This document shows positions 1 through 11,000 of a stretch of DNA of 64,000 bases, piece by piece. The notes under the pieces are model-generated. The model was not told where the DNA came from and did no database searches. It was given only the letters and a program-made list of their open reading frames with translations. Position 1 is the stretch's first letter. Each line of letters starts with the position of its first letter. The DNA is from Actinomadura meyerae (lineage in GTDB: Bacteria > Actinomycetota > Actinomycetes > Streptosporangiales > Streptosporangiaceae), in contig NZ_FZOR01000001.1 of NCBI RefSeq assembly GCF_900188445.1, forward strand, positions 248,001 through 312,000, written 5' to 3'. The translations under genes and the position numbers were made by a program.

Positions 1-505
1 CGTCCTGCCACAGGTCCTCGCAGATGACGGTGGCGACGTCGACGCCGTTGACGCGGACGACGGGCAGCCGGTCGCCCGGCACGAAGATCCGGTACTCGTC
101 GAAGACGCCGTAGTTCGGCAGGTGGTGCTTGGCCGAGCGGACCAGGACCTCGCCGCCGTGCAGCCACGCGGCGGCGTCCAGCGGCGCGCCCGCGGGCTGC
201 CCCGAGCGGATCGGGCCGACCGAGCGGCGGTCCAGGTAGCCGGTGACGACGGGCAGGTCGCCGAGGCCCTCGTCGGCGAGCCGGCGGGCGAGCCGGTCCA
301 GGGCCCGCCGGCACGCCTCGACGAAGGACGCGCGGAGCGCGAGGTCCTCCACCGGGTAGCCGGCCAGCATCATCTCGGGGAAGGCGACCAGGTGCGCGCC
401 CGCGTCGGCGGCGCGCCGGCTCCATTCCACGATCAGGTCGGCGTTGCCGTCGAGGTCGCCGACGGTCGGGTTCACCTGCGCGAGCGCGATCCTGAGCTGT
501 GCCAC
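1..505 (-). CDS. nadE: NAD(+) synthetase, glutamine-hydrolysing, N-terminal part
   Basis: This is the amino-terminal glutaminase domain of a glutamine-dependent NAD+ synthetase, which makes NAD from deamido-NAD with ammonia released from glutamine. The gene runs off the left edge, so only about 168 residues are seen. They begin MAQLRIALAQVNPTVGDLDG and contain the nitrilase-fold glutamate motif in AFPEMMLAGYP, the lysine in RSAKHHLPNYGVFDEYR and the nucleophile region ATVICEDLWQD, in the order expected of the carbon-nitrogen hydrolase family. I chose the GTG at 505 because the conserved domain begins there. The synthetase domain lies outside the window. The MFS gene upstream on the same strand is 32 bases away. 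Confidence 0.9.
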   Translation of the reverse strand, partial: MAQLRIALAQVNPTVGDLDGNADLIVEWSRRAADAGAHLVAFPEMMLAGYPVEDLALRASFVEACRRALDRLARRLADEGLGDLPVVTGYLDRRSVGPIRSGQPAGAPLDAAAWLHGGEVLVRSAKHHLPNYGVFDEYRIFVPGDRLPVVRVNGVDVATVICEDLWQD

Positions 506-537
506 CCCACCAGAGTAGAACGCCGGAGGGCGTTTCG

Positions 538-1791
538 TCACTTTGACGAGAAGGCGGCGGCGCGGCGGCGGCGGATCGCGGGGGCGAGCGCGAGCTGCGC
601 CGCCGCCGCCGTCAGGGCGAGGCCCGCGCAGCTCAGCCACAGCGCGGGCGCGCCGCCGGCGCCGAGCAGCTGGGTGCCGCCGAGCGGCGCCAGCAGGAAG
701 CCGCCCGACCACGCCATCCCGTACAGGCCCCCGTACCGGCCGCGCAGGTCGGCGGGCGCGAGGTCGGCGACGACGGCCTGCAGGACGGACGCCGCGGTGA
801 TCTCCCCGAGCGTCCACACCAGGATCGTCGCGGTGTAGGCGGCCACCGTCGAGGCCAGCGCGGTCAACCCGTAGCCCAGCCCGACCAGCAGGAACCCCGC
901 GACCATCACCAGGCTGTGGTCGCGGCGGGCCAGCCACGCGTTCACCAGCGGCTGCACGATGATGATCAGCACGCCGTTCGCGGCGATCGCGAGGCCGTAG
1001 GACTGGGGGCCGAGCCCGTCCTCCTTCATCGCCAGCGGCATCGTCGTCATGCCCTGCATCAGCACGAACGTGTACACCAGGGTGACCAGCACGTAGCCGA
1101 CCATGACGCGGTCGCGCAGGACGCGCAGGAACCCGCCGGTGCTCGCGGCGCGGGCCTCCCGCGCCCGCGTCTCCGGGACGGCGCGCCACACCAGCAGCCC
1201 GAACCCGGCGCAGGTGGCCGCGTCGATCCAGAACAGCCACAGGAAGCCGCGCTGCGCGAGCGTCCCGCCGAGCACCATCGCGATCGCCCAGCCGAGGTTG
1301 ATCGCCCAGAACAGCAGCCCGAAGGCGCGCGGCCGGTCGGCGGGGGAGATGATGTCGGCCACCATCGCCTGCGCGGCGGGCCGGTACATGTCCAGCAGGA
1401 GGCCGAGCACCAGCGCCGCGGCCACCAGCGCGGCGATGCCCTGGGCGTAGCCGAGCGCGAGCATCGCGGCGCCGGTGCCGACGGTCGCGATCGTCAGCGT
1501 CGCGCGGCGGCCGAGCCGGTCCGCGAGCGCCCCGCCGAGGAGCTGGCCGCCGAGCGAGCCCGCGCCGAGCACCGCCATCACCACGCCCGCCTGCGCCAGC
1601 GACAGCCCGCGCATCGTCGTCAGGTAGAGGCCGAGGAACGGCTCGACCATCGTGCCGAGGCGGTTGAGCAGCATCCCCGCCCACAGCATCCAGAACGGCC
1701 TGGGGAAGCCGCCGACCCGGGGACGCAGGAACGCCGCGACCCTGCCGGGAGCGGGGACGACCGGAGTGTCTTCCAGAGTGGTCACCCGCAC
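538..1791 (-). CDS. MFS transporter, probable drug or metabolite exporter
   Basis: A 417-residue major facilitator superfamily transporter of the inner membrane. The family signature GGALADRLGRRATL sits between predicted helices 2 and 3. About twelve hydrophobic segments are visible, in two halves, and the C-terminus is basic (RRRRAAAFSSK). The substrate cannot be read from sequence; the family mostly exports drugs or small metabolites by proton antiport. The gene is divergent from an ArsR-type regulator, and a perfect palindrome lies in the 49-base gap, so repression by that regulator is likely. The start is GTG at 1791; a second GTG two codons in is equally possible. Confidence 0.85.
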   Translation of the reverse strand: MRVTTLEDTPVVPAPGRVAAFLRPRVGGFPRPFWMLWAGMLLNRLGTMVEPFLGLYLTTMRGLSLAQAGVVMAVLGAGSLGGQLLGGALADRLGRRATLTIATVGTGAAMLALGYAQGIAALVAAALVLGLLLDMYRPAAQAMVADIISPADRPRAFGLLFWAINLGWAIAMVLGGTLAQRGFLWLFWIDAATCAGFGLLVWRAVPETRAREARAASTGGFLRVLRDRVMVGYVLVTLVYTFVLMQGMTTMPLAMKEDGLGPQSYGLAIAANGVLIIIVQPLVNAWLARRDHSLVMVAGFLLVGLGYGLTALASTVAAYTATILVWTLGEITAASVLQAVVADLAPADLRGRYGGLYGMAWSGGFLLAPLGGTQLLGAGGAPALWLSCAGLALTAAAAQLALAPAIRRRRAAAFSSK

Positions 1792-1821
1792 GATGGTGAG
1801 CGTTCCCGGCCCCGGTCGATA

Positions 1822-1845
1822 ATCATTTAGCGTGGGCTAAATGAT
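1822..1845. promoter_or_regulatory. Palindromic operator between MFS and ArsR genes
   Basis: A perfect inverted repeat with 10-base arms (ATCATTTAGC and GCTAAATGAT) and a 4-base spacer. It overlaps the ATG of the ArsR-type gene and a GATAAT -10-like hexamer at 1818-1823. Its position between a transporter and a winged-helix regulator is typical of an autoregulated operator. Binding by the adjacent regulator is inferred. Confidence 0.75.
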
Positions 1846-2866
1846 CGAGTTCGTGTTCGCGCCGGACGACGTGGCCCGCGTGCGGTTCGCGTTCTCGCCG
1901 CTGTGGGAGATGGTGCGCAGCCTGCGGGTGCTCGCCGACCCCTCCGGGCACGCGCTGCACCTGCCGTGGGTGCGCACCGTCCGGCCGCGGCTGCGCGGGC
2001 TCGGACTGGAACCGCTGCGCGAGGTCGTCGGCGCGGCCGGCTACATCCCCGACTTCCTCACCCCGCCGCCGGAGACCCCGCTGCCCGACCTCGGCGCGGA
2101 ACTGGAGACCGTCCGGGCCACGCCGCCGGAGGTCGTCGCCGCCGAGCTGCGCTGGGCGGGACCCGGCTCGCGGCCGTCCCCGGCGCGGGTGGCGCTGGCC
2201 GCCGAGCCCGAGCGCACCCTGGCGCACCTCGCCGGCCTGCTCGAACGGTACTGGGCGGTCGCGGTGGAGCCGTTCTGGCCCCGCGTCCGCGACCTGCTCG
2301 AAGGGGACGTCCTGCGCCGCGCGGGCGCGCTCGCCGCCGAGGGCGCCGCCGGGGTGTTCGGCGACCTGCACGAGGCGGTGGTGTGGCGCGCCGGGACGCT
2401 GAACGTCGACCGGCGCTGGAGCTTCCGCGGCGAACTCGCCGGGCGCGGCATCCTGCTCGTCCCGAGCGCGTTCGTGTGGCCGCAGGTGTCGGTGATGGTG
2501 CCGCCCTACCAGCCGATGCTCAGCTACCCGCCGCGCGGCGTCGCGACGCTGTGGGAGACGGGGCGGCCGGACGAGCCGCGGGCGGACGCGCTGGCCGCGC
2601 TCATCGGCCGGCGGCGCGCCGACCTGCTCGCCGCGCTGGCGCGGCCCGCCGCGACCACCGACCTCGCGCGGCGGCTCGGCGTCACCGCCGGCGCGGTCAG
2701 CCAGCACCTCGGCGTGCTGCGCGCCTGCGGCCTCGTCACCGGGCACCGCATGGGCCGCCGCGTGCTGTACGTCCGGACCCCGGCGGGCGACGCGCTCGCG
2801 CTCGGTCAGCGCAGCGAGGCGAGCGCGTCCAGGCGCAGCGTGCCGGGCGCCGACTCGGGCGCGTAG
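1841..2866 (+). CDS. ArsR-family winged-helix transcriptional regulator
   Basis: A 341-residue regulator with a long N-terminal domain of the kind found in DUF5937-type actinobacterial ArsR proteins and a C-terminal winged helix. The DNA-binding part is visible near residues 245-325: LAALARPAATTDLARRLG, then TAGAVSQHLGVLRACGLVTG, then the wing HRMGRRVLYVRTPAGDALA. It likely represses the divergent MFS gene and itself through the palindrome that spans its own start codon, which leaves no room for a normal Shine-Dalgarno sequence. Its last 61 bases overlap the 3' end of the convergent terpene synthase gene. The ligand is unknown; no metal-binding cysteine cluster is obvious. Confidence 0.85.
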   Translation: MIEFVFAPDDVARVRFAFSPLWEMVRSLRVLADPSGHALHLPWVRTVRPRLRGLGLEPLREVVGAAGYIPDFLTPPPETPLPDLGAELETVRATPPEVVAAELRWAGPGSRPSPARVALAAEPERTLAHLAGLLERYWAVAVEPFWPRVRDLLEGDVLRRAGALAAEGAAGVFGDLHEAVVWRAGTLNVDRRWSFRGELAGRGILLVPSAFVWPQVSVMVPPYQPMLSYPPRGVATLWETGRPDEPRADALAALIGRRRADLLAALARPAATTDLARRLGVTAGAVSQHLGVLRACGLVTGHRMGRRVLYVRTPAGDALALGQRSEASASRRSVPGADSGA

Positions 2867-3801
2867 CGGCCCGACTCGGCGAGCCAGTCCAGGTGGGCGC
2901 GCGGCGTGTCCAGCAGTACCTTGACGACCTGCGCGGCGGCGGCGCGCTGCGCGACGGTGAGGTCCAGCCGGTCGAGCATCTCCGGCAGCCTGCGCGCCGC
3001 CGACCACGCCTGCTCCAGCCGGTCCACGATCCGCTCGGCGACCGCGGCGGCGGCGTCCTCGCCGGTCAGCCCGCGCGTGCGGGCGAGGACGGCGGGCAGC
3101 GCGTGCACGTCGCCGCGGGCCGCCTCCAGGTCGTAGGAGGCGAGGTCGTTGGACCAGGCCACGACGTCGGCGACGCCGTCGGCGAGGGTCTTCCAGCGGG
3201 GCGTGCGCAGCAGCCGGGCCGGCAGCTCGACGCCGAGGACGGGCTCGACCAGGTCGTACAGGAACGGCCCGCACGCCCGGCGGCGCAGCGGCGCGTACTC
3301 CGCCTCCGTCGGGACGTGCCGGATGCGGCGGTTGACCGCCTCCTCCGCGCAGCCGTCCCGGTGCGTCTCCAGTTGCAGGATGAACCGGCGGCGCCATTCG
3401 CGGCTCATGTCCTTGGCCGTCGCCTGCCACAGCTCGACCAGCGCCGCCTCCAGGGGGCGCGCCCCCGGCCGGGCGTGGCCGCGCCGCATCGCGCGCAGCA
3501 GGTCGTCGTACAGCGCGTGGACGGCGCTGCCGCTGTCGGCGAGCGGCGGGTGGTCCATCGTGTCGTCCAGCGCGAGCGCCCAGGTCAGCCAGCGGGCGAA
3601 CAGGTCGACCCCGGCGAGCTCGGCGGACGGCAGCACGCGGGCGGCGAGCCGCTCGCAGCGGGCCCGGCCGAGCGGCGAGGTGTCCGGGTCGCCGAGCACG
3701 AGGCCCCGGCCGCGGGCCCAGGCCTCCACCTGGGCGCACAGCCGCCACGACTCCGGGTGCATGGTCGACGGTGTCGCCAGTGCGGGCACCCGGTCCGTCA
3801 T
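2806..3801 (-). CDS. Class I terpene synthase (terpene cyclase)
   Basis: A 331-residue bacterial class I terpene cyclase. It carries the aspartate-rich motif in ALDDTMDHPP at about residue 90 and the second metal-binding triad in WSNDLASYDLEAARGD, matching NDxxSxxxE; both bind the Mg2+ ions holding the diphosphate. The late RY-type region is less clear (LAESGRYAPE). Substrate (geranyl, farnesyl or geranylgeranyl diphosphate) and product cannot be told from sequence. There is no prenyltransferase, P450 or methyltransferase nearby, so it is an orphan cyclase. The ATG at 3801 was chosen because it gives the normal length; an ATG at 3762 is an alternative. A sequence resembling half of the ArsR operator lies about 40 bases upstream. 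Confidence 0.85.
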   Translation of the reverse strand: MTDRVPALATPSTMHPESWRLCAQVEAWARGRGLVLGDPDTSPLGRARCERLAARVLPSAELAGVDLFARWLTWALALDDTMDHPPLADSGSAVHALYDDLLRAMRRGHARPGARPLEAALVELWQATAKDMSREWRRRFILQLETHRDGCAEEAVNRRIRHVPTEAEYAPLRRRACGPFLYDLVEPVLGVELPARLLRTPRWKTLADGVADVVAWSNDLASYDLEAARGDVHALPAVLARTRGLTGEDAAAAVAERIVDRLEQAWSAARRLPEMLDRLDLTVAQRAAAAQVVKVLLDTPRAHLDWLAESGRYAPESAPGTLRLDALASLR

Positions 3802-3833
3802 CGAGAGCAGAAGAGAGATGTCCACGACCCTCA

Positions 3834-3846
3834 CCACGCTAATGAT
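3834..3846 (-). promoter_or_regulatory. Possible ArsR half-operator upstream of terpene synthase
   Basis: Read on the gene's strand the sequence is ATCATTAGCGTGG, which matches the left arm and spacer of the palindrome at 1822-1835 (ATCATTTAGCGTGG) except for one missing T. The second arm is absent. It may be a weak site for the same regulator or chance. Confidence 0.3.
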
Positions 3847-3996
3847 CACTGTGTCGAGCGACCATGATCGCCGCGTCAAGTTCCTGGAAACGGTTCCGCG
3901 CGGACGGTCACGGGGGCGCCATCCGGCCCGCCTGCGGCCCGCCGCCCCGGCGTGCGATAGTTCGGTGATCGGCAACATGCTCATACAGGAGGAAAA

Positions 3997-4821
3997 GTGT
4001 CCAGAGGGACCGTGCGATGGGCACTGGGGGCGGGCGTGGCGGCGCTGATGCTGGCGACGTCGGCGTGCGGGGGCGACGAGGGCGCCACCGTGCAGGGCGT
4101 GGCGCTCATCGAGAAGGGCGCGCTGACCTCGTGCACCCACCTGCCGTACCCGCCGTTCCAGTCGGAGGACAAGGCGACCGGCAAGGTGGTCGGCTTCGAC
4201 GTCGACCTGATCGACCTCGTCGCCAAGAAGCTCGGCGTCACGCAGAAGGTCGTCGACACTCCGTTCGAGACGATGCGGACGGGCGCGGCGCTGAACGCCG
4301 GCAAGTGCGACATCCAGATGGGCGGCATGACCATCAAGCCCGAGCGGGTGAAGTTCATGGACGTCTCCGCCCCGTACTTCGACGCGACGCAGTCGCTGAT
4401 GGCGAAGAAGGGCAGCGGCGTCGCCTCGCTCGACGACGTCAAGGCCAAGAAGCTGAAGCTGGGCTCCCAGGCCGGCACCACCGGCGAGGACTTCGTCAAG
4501 GGCAAGGGCTTCGACCCGCGCTCGTTCGACAACTCCAACGCCGAGCTGAACGGGCTGCGCACCGGCCAGGTCGACGTGATCGTGCAGGACGACCCGGTCG
4601 TCAAGGGCTGGCTGAAGGACCCGGCGAACTCCGGCTACGAGATCGTCGCGAACCTGAACACCGGCGAGCAGTACGGCTTCTGGATGCGCAAGGGGAAGAA
4701 CCCCGAGCTGGTGAAGATCACCAATGAGGTGATCGCGCAGGCCAAGGCGGACGGCACCTACAAGCGGATCTACGAGAAGTGGATCGGCCCGATGCCCGCG
4801 GGCGCCGGCGGCGGATCGTGA
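3997..4821 (+). CDS. Polar amino acid ABC transporter, substrate-binding lipoprotein
   Basis: A 274-residue periplasmic binding protein family 3 (SBP_bac_3) lipoprotein that captures an amino acid outside the membrane for the permease and ATPase that follow. The signal peptide ends in LATSACGG, so Cys24 is the probable lipidation site. The mature part has the family pattern [20 protein letters not shown] early and [13 protein letters not shown] in the hinge region. The GTG start is supported by a strong AGGAGG at 3987-3992. The gene is first in a three-gene operon and overlaps the permease by GTGA. Position just upstream of glnA2 suggests glutamate or glutamine as substrate, but that is inference. 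Confidence 0.9.
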   Translation: MSRGTVRWALGAGVAALMLATSACGGDEGATVQGVALIEKGALTSCTHLPYPPFQSEDKATGKVVGFDVDLIDLVAKKLGVTQKVVDTPFETMRTGAALNAGKCDIQMGGMTIKPERVKFMDVSAPYFDATQSLMAKKGSGVASLDDVKAKKLKLGSQAGTTGEDFVKGKGFDPRSFDNSNAELNGLRTGQVDVIVQDDPVVKGWLKDPANSGYEIVANLNTGEQYGFWMRKGKNPELVKITNEVIAQAKADGTYKRIYEKWIGPMPAGAGGGS

Positions 4822-5644
4822 CCGCGGAGCCGGTCGAGGCGGCGGTGCCCGGCGGGCTGTCCCGCCGGCGCCGCCGGCAGCTCTCCCTCGGCGGGCAGTA
4901 CGGGCTCTTCGCCGCCGTCGTGGTCGCGGTCCTGCTGCTGGCCGACTGGGGCACGCTGCGGCTGAACTTCGCCAACTGGGACGTCGCGAAGAGCCTGTTC
5001 CCCGACATCATCACGGTCGGGCTGCGCAACACCGCCGTCTACACGGCGGTCGGTTTCGGCATCGGCCTCGGCGGCGGGCTGGTCGTGGCGCTGATGCGGC
5101 TGTCGTCGGTCGCGCCCTACCGCTGGTTCGCCACCGCCTACATCGAGGTCTTCCGCGGCCTGCCGCTGCTGCTGATCTTCATCTTCGTGGGCGTCGGCGT
5201 GCCGCTGGCCTTCCCCGGCACGAACATCCCGGGCGGCGCCGCCGGGCAGGCGGGGCTCGCACTCGGGCTCGCCGCCACCGCCTACATGGCCGAGACGATC
5301 CGGGCGGGGATCGAGGCCGTGCCGAAGGGGCAGATGGAGGCGGCGCGCTCGCTCGGCATGTCGCACGCCCGCGCGATGCGGTCGGTCATCATCCCGCAGG
5401 CGTTCCGGATCATCATCCCGCCGCTGACGAACGAGCTGGTGCTGCTCTGCAAGGACTCCTCGCTGGTGCTGTTCCTCGGCATCACGCTGGAGCAGCGGGA
5501 GCTCACCAAGTTCGGCCGCGACCTCGCGGGCGAGCAGGGCAACACGACCCCGATCATCGTGGCCGGGATCTGCTATCTGATCATCACGATCCCGCTGAGC
5601 CTGCTGGCCCGGCGGCTGGAGGCGCGGCAGCGCAGGGGGCAGCG

Positions 5645-5648
<4 letters not shown>
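4818..5648 (+). CDS. Amino acid ABC transporter permease
   Basis: A 276-residue permease of the HisM/GlnP type (HEQRo/PAAT family). Five or so membrane segments are visible. The EAA loop that docks on the ATPase reads [20 protein letters not shown], close to the family consensus. The GTG start overlaps the stop of the binding protein (GTGA) and the 3' end overlaps the ATPase start (ATGA), so the three genes are translationally coupled. A soluble, basic N-terminal stretch ([13 protein letters not shown]) precedes the first helix. Upstream in-frame ATG codons inside the binding-protein gene were rejected in favour of the coupled start. Confidence 0.9.
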
Positions 5649-6457
<809 letters not shown>

Positions 6458-6491
6458 TCGGATATGTTCCGGTCAGTGGGAATGGTCCGGT

Positions 6492-6507
6492 GTAACGTCG
6501 CGGTAAC
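6492..6507 (+). promoter_or_regulatory. Possible GlnR half-box upstream of glnA2
   Basis: GTAAC-N6-GTAAC, close to one half of the actinobacterial GlnR box (GTnAC-n6-GAAAC). It lies 101 bases before the glnA2 start. The second half-box is not recognisable. Confidence 0.4.
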
Positions 6508-6607
6508 AGCCGGCGGGCATACTGCGAGGTAGCCGGACCGTCTCTCACGGCCGGCATGCGTTGCCCGGCCCCATGTCGGCGGCGGGGCAGTACCGAGGGA
6601 GAAGGCT

Positions 6608-7969
6608 TTGGACCGTCAGCAGGAGTTCGTGCTCCGCACGCTGGAGGAGCGCGACATCCGCTTCATCCGGCTGTGGTTCACCGACGTGCTCGGGTTCCTC
6701 AAGTCGGTGGCCGTCGCCCCCGCCGAACTGGAGGGCGCCTTCGGCGAGGGCATCGGCTTCGACGGGTCGGCGATCGAGGGCTTCGCGCGGGTGTACGAGG
6801 CCGACATGATCGCCAAGCCGGACCCGTCCACGTTCCAGGTGCTGCCCTGGCGCTCGGAGTCGCCCGGCGTCGGGCGGATGTTCTGCGACATCCTCATGCC
6901 GGACGGGACGCCGAGCTTCGCCGACCCCCGCTACGTGCTGAAGCGGGCGCTGTCGCGGGCCGCCGACCTCGGGTTCACCTTCTACACCCATCCCGAGATC
7001 GAGTTCTTCCTGCTCAACGACAAGCCCGAGGACGGCAGGGAGCCCGAGCCCGCCGACTCCGGCGGCTACTTCGACCACACCCCGCACAGCGCCGCGCACG
7101 ACTTCCGGCGCAACGCGATCATGATGCTGGAGGCCATGGGCATCTCGGTGGAGTACAGCCACCACGAGGGCGCCCCCGGCCAGCAGGAGATCGACCTCCG
7201 GTACGCCGACGCGCTCACCACCGCCGACAACATCATGACGTTCCGGCTGGTGATGAAGGAGGTCGCGCTGGAGCAGGGCGTCCACGCGTCCTTCATGCCG
7301 AAGCCGTTCACCGAGCACCCCGGCTCCGGGATGCACACCCACATGTCGCTGTTCGAGGGCGACCGCAACGCCTTCTACGAGCCGGGCGCGGAGTTCAAGC
7401 TGTCCAAGGTCGGGCGGGCGTTCATCGCCGGGCTGCTGCGCCACTCCGCGGAGATCACCGCGGTGTGCAACCAGTGGGTCAACTCCTACAAGCGGCTGTG
7501 GGGCAACGTCGGCTCGGCCGCCGGCGCCGGGGGAGAGGCCCCGTCCTACATCTGCTGGGGGCACAACAACCGGTCGGCGCTCGTCCGCGTGCCGATGTAC
7601 AAGCCGCACAAGGGCCACTCGACGCGGATCGAGTTCCGGTCGCTGGACACGGCCGCGAACCCCTACCTGGCGTTCGCGGCGATCCTCGGCGCCGGGCTGA
7701 AGGGCATCGAGGAGGGCTACGAGCTGCCGCCGGGCGCCGAGGACGACGTCTGGGCGCTGACGGTCGCCGAGCGGCGCGCCCTCGGCATCGAGCCGCTGCC
7801 GCAGAACCTCGACGAGGCGATCCACGCGATGGAGCGCAGCGAGCTGCTCGCCGACGTGCTCGGCGAGCACGTGTTCGACTTCTTCCTGCGCAACAAGCGG
7901 CAGGAGTGGGAGGACTACCGCCGCCAGGTGACCGAGTTCGAGCGCAAGCGGCTGCTGGCGGTGCTCTGA
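6608..7969 (+). CDS. glnA2: Glutamine synthetase, GlnA2 type
   Basis: A 453-residue type I glutamine synthetase paralogue, very close to M. tuberculosis GlnA2 along its whole length (opening DRQQEFVLRTLEERDIRFIR). It would join ammonia to glutamate using ATP. Metal and substrate motifs are present: GFDGSAIEGF, EIEFFL, GAPGQQEIDLRY, FMPKPF and GSGMHTHMS. The C-terminal region reads EGYELPPGAEDDVW instead of the DLYDLP-like adenylylation loop, so control by GlnE is doubtful for this paralogue. The start is TTG with GAGGGAGAAGG just upstream, and the homologue begins at the same residue. It sits ahead of glnE, an arrangement conserved in actinobacteria. Confidence 0.93.
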   Translation: MDRQQEFVLRTLEERDIRFIRLWFTDVLGFLKSVAVAPAELEGAFGEGIGFDGSAIEGFARVYEADMIAKPDPSTFQVLPWRSESPGVGRMFCDILMPDGTPSFADPRYVLKRALSRAADLGFTFYTHPEIEFFLLNDKPEDGREPEPADSGGYFDHTPHSAAHDFRRNAIMMLEAMGISVEYSHHEGAPGQQEIDLRYADALTTADNIMTFRLVMKEVALEQGVHASFMPKPFTEHPGSGMHTHMSLFEGDRNAFYEPGAEFKLSKVGRAFIAGLLRHSAEITAVCNQWVNSYKRLWGNVGSAAGAGGEAPSYICWGHNNRSALVRVPMYKPHKGHSTRIEFRSLDTAANPYLAFAAILGAGLKGIEEGYELPPGAEDDVWALTVAERRALGIEPLPQNLDEAIHAMERSELLADVLGEHVFDFFLRNKRQEWEDYRRQVTEFERKRLLAVL

Positions 7970-8015
7970 CCGCCTCCGGTCCTTAGATACCGCCATATAC
8001 CGCCATTCAACGGAC

Positions 8016-11000
8016 ATGAGCGAGTCCCGTGCGACGCCCGACCGGATTACGGTTGTCCCTGTGACCGAGTCCCGCACTCCCGAACGCCGCTCCTCCACCC
8101 TCGCCGGACGCCTCGCACGGCTCGGCTTCACCGACGCGGCGCGGGCCGAGTGGCTGCTGCGGGACGCCGAGCGCGGCGCCGGGCCGCCGCCCGGCACGGA
8201 TCTGCTGGACGCCCTCGGCGGCACCGCCGACCCCGACCTCGCCCTGGACGGGCTGCTGCGCCTGTACGCGGCCGCCGACGAGCAGGGCGAGGGCACCGAG
8301 CTGCGCGCGGCCCTGGCCGCCGAGCCGGGGACGCGCGACCGGCTCACCGCCGTGCTCGGCGTGAGCGCCGCCCTCGGCGACCACCTGGCCCGGCACCCCG
8401 GCCACTGGCGGGTGCTGCGGGAGAGCTGGGCACCGCCCGCCGCCGGTCCCCGGGACGAGCTGCTGGCCGCGGTCGGCGCCGATCCGGCCGACGCGGAGCC
8501 CGTGGCGCGGGCCGACGACGCGCTCGTCGCGCTGCGCGTGGCCTACCGCCGGCGGCTGCTCGCGCTCGCCGGCCGCGACCTCATCGGCGCGGCCGACGTC
8601 GCCGCGGTCGCCGCCGAGCTGGCCGACCTCGCCGCCGCCGCGCTGGAGGCGGGCCTCGCGGTCGCGCGCGCCTCCGTCCCCGAGTACGGGACGTGCCGGC
8701 TCGCCGTGATCGGCATGGGCAAGTGCGGGGCCCGGGAGCTGAACTACGTCAGCGACGTCGACGTCGTGTTCGTCGCCGAGGCGCGCGACGAGCACGACGA
8801 GGACGCCGCGCTGCGCACCGCGACGCGGCTCGCGTCGGCGATGATGCGGGCCTGCTCGGCCAGCACCGAGGAGGGCGCGCTCTGGGAGGTGGACGCGGCG
8901 CTGCGGCCCGAGGGCAAGGCGGGCCCGCTGGTCCGCACCCTCGCCAGCCACCGCGCCTACTACGAGCGGTGGGCCAAGACCTGGGAGTTCCAGGCGCTGC
9001 TGAAGGCCCGGCCCGTCGCGGGCGACGCCGAGCTCGGCGCCCGCTACCTCGACATGATCACCCCCGTGGTGTGGCGGGCCGCGGAGGGCGAGAGCTTCGT
9101 CGAGGACGTGCAGGCCATGCGGCACCGCGTCGAGACCGAGCTGAACCGGCGCACCGCCGAGGCCGAGCGGCAGCTCAAGCTCGGGCCGGGCGGCCTGCGC
9201 GACGTCGAGTTCTCGGTGCAGCTGCTCCAGCTCGTGCACGGCCGCGCCGACGAGGCGCTGCGCGCCCGCGCGACCCTCGACGCGCTCGCCGCGCTGTCGC
9301 AGGGCGGCTACGTCGGGCGCGACGACGCGGCGGCGCTGGCCTCGGCGTACCGGTTCCTGCGGCGGGTGGAGCACCTCGTCCAGCTGCACCGGCTGCGCCG
9401 GACCCACCTCGTCCCCGACGACGCCGACGGGCTGCGCCGCCTCGGCCGCGCCCTCGGCCTGCGCACCGACCCGGTGGGGGAGTTCACCGCGCTGTGGCGG
9501 CGGCACGCCCGCGAGGTCCGCCGCATCCACGAGAAGCTGTTCTACCGGCCGCTGCTGCGCGCGGTGGCGCGGCTGCCCGGGGAGGAGGCCCGGCTCACGC
9601 CCGAGGCCGCCCGGACCCGGCTGGAGGCGCTCGGCTACGCCGACCCGGCGGGCGCGCTGCGGCACATCGAGGCGCTGACCGCGGGCGTGTCGCGGCGCGC
9701 CGCGATCCAGCGGACGCTGCTGCCGGTGATGCTCGGCTGGTTCGCCGACGCGCCCGATCCGGACGCGGGCCTGCTCGGGTTCCGGCAGGTCAGCGACGCG
9801 CTCGGCACGACGCCCTGGTACCTGCGGCTGCTGCGCGACGAGGTGACCGTCGCCGAGCGGATGGCGTGGGTGCTCGGCTCCAGCCGCTACGCCACCGACC
9901 TGCTGCTGCGCGCCCCCGAGGCGGTCGCGCTGCTCGGCGGCGACGAGGACGACCTGCGCCCGCGCCCCGGCCCGGCACTGTCCGCCGAGGCCCTCGCCGC
10001 CGCGCGGCGGCACGCCGAGGGCGGCCGGCCGGCCGAGGAGGCGGTGGGCGTGGTGCGCGGGCTGCGCCGCCGGGAGCTGTTCCGGGTCGCGGTCGCCGAC
10101 CTGCTCGGCCTGGTCGACGTGCGGACGGTCGGGGACGCCCTCACCGGCATCGCCACCGCCACGATCGAGGCGGCGCTGCACACCGCCGTGCACAAGATCG
10201 AGCTGGAGTCGCGGGGGCCGCTGCCGACCCGCCTCGCCATCGTCGCGATGGGCCGGTTCGGCGGGCACGAGCTCGGCTACGGCAGCGACGCCGACGTGAT
10301 GTTCGTGCACGAGCCGCTGCCCGGCGCGGACGAGGCCGCCGCCGGGCGCGCCGCGCACGCCGTCGCCGAGGAGCTGCGCCGGCTGCTCGCGCTGCCCGCT
10401 CCCGACCCGCCGCTGGTGATCGACCCGAACCTGCGGCCGGAGGGCCGGCAGGGGCCGCTGGTGCGCACGCTCGCGTCCTATGCCGCCTACTACGCCCGCT
10501 GGTCGGAGCCGTGGGAGGCGCAGGCGCTGCTGCGCGCCGACCCGATGATCGGCGATCCGGAGCTGCGCGAGCGGTTCCGCGCGCTGATCGACCCGGTCCG
10601 CTGGCCGGAGGGCGGCATCAGCGACGACGCCGTCCGGCAGATCCGCCGGCTGAAGGCGCGGATGGAGTCCGAGCGGCTGCCGCGCGGCGTCGAGCGGCGG
10701 CTGCACACCAAGCTCGGGCCGGGCGGCCTCGCCGACGTGGAGTGGGTCGCGCAGCTCCTCCAGCTCCAGCACGCCCACGAGGTCCCGGGGCTGCGCACCA
10801 CCCGGACGCTGGACGCGCTGGACGCCGCCGTCGAGGCCCGGCTCCTGGACGCGGGCGACGCGGAGGTCCTGGCGGAGTCGTGGTGCCTGGCGACCCGCAT
10901 CCGGGGGGCGCTCATGCTGGTGCGGGGCCGCGCGTCCGACCTGCTGCCGACCGACCACCACAAGGAGCGCAGCGCCGTCACCCGCGTCCTCGGCTACCCG

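Noticed and set aside
1823..3748. Long antisense frame across the ArsR and terpene synthase genes
   Set aside because: Arg/Pro/Ala-rich low-complexity product with no domains; a typical shadow frame in high-GC DNA opposite two well-supported genes.
3875..3891. GTCAA and GAAAC upstream of the ABC transporter as a GlnR box
   Set aside because: Spacing is 7 rather than 6, the first element does not fit GTnAC, and no second half-box follows.
8007..10961. Frame of almost 1000 codons antisense to glnE
   Set aside because: Composition is that of a mirror frame (Gly, Arg, Gln, His-rich) and glnE is certain on the other strand.
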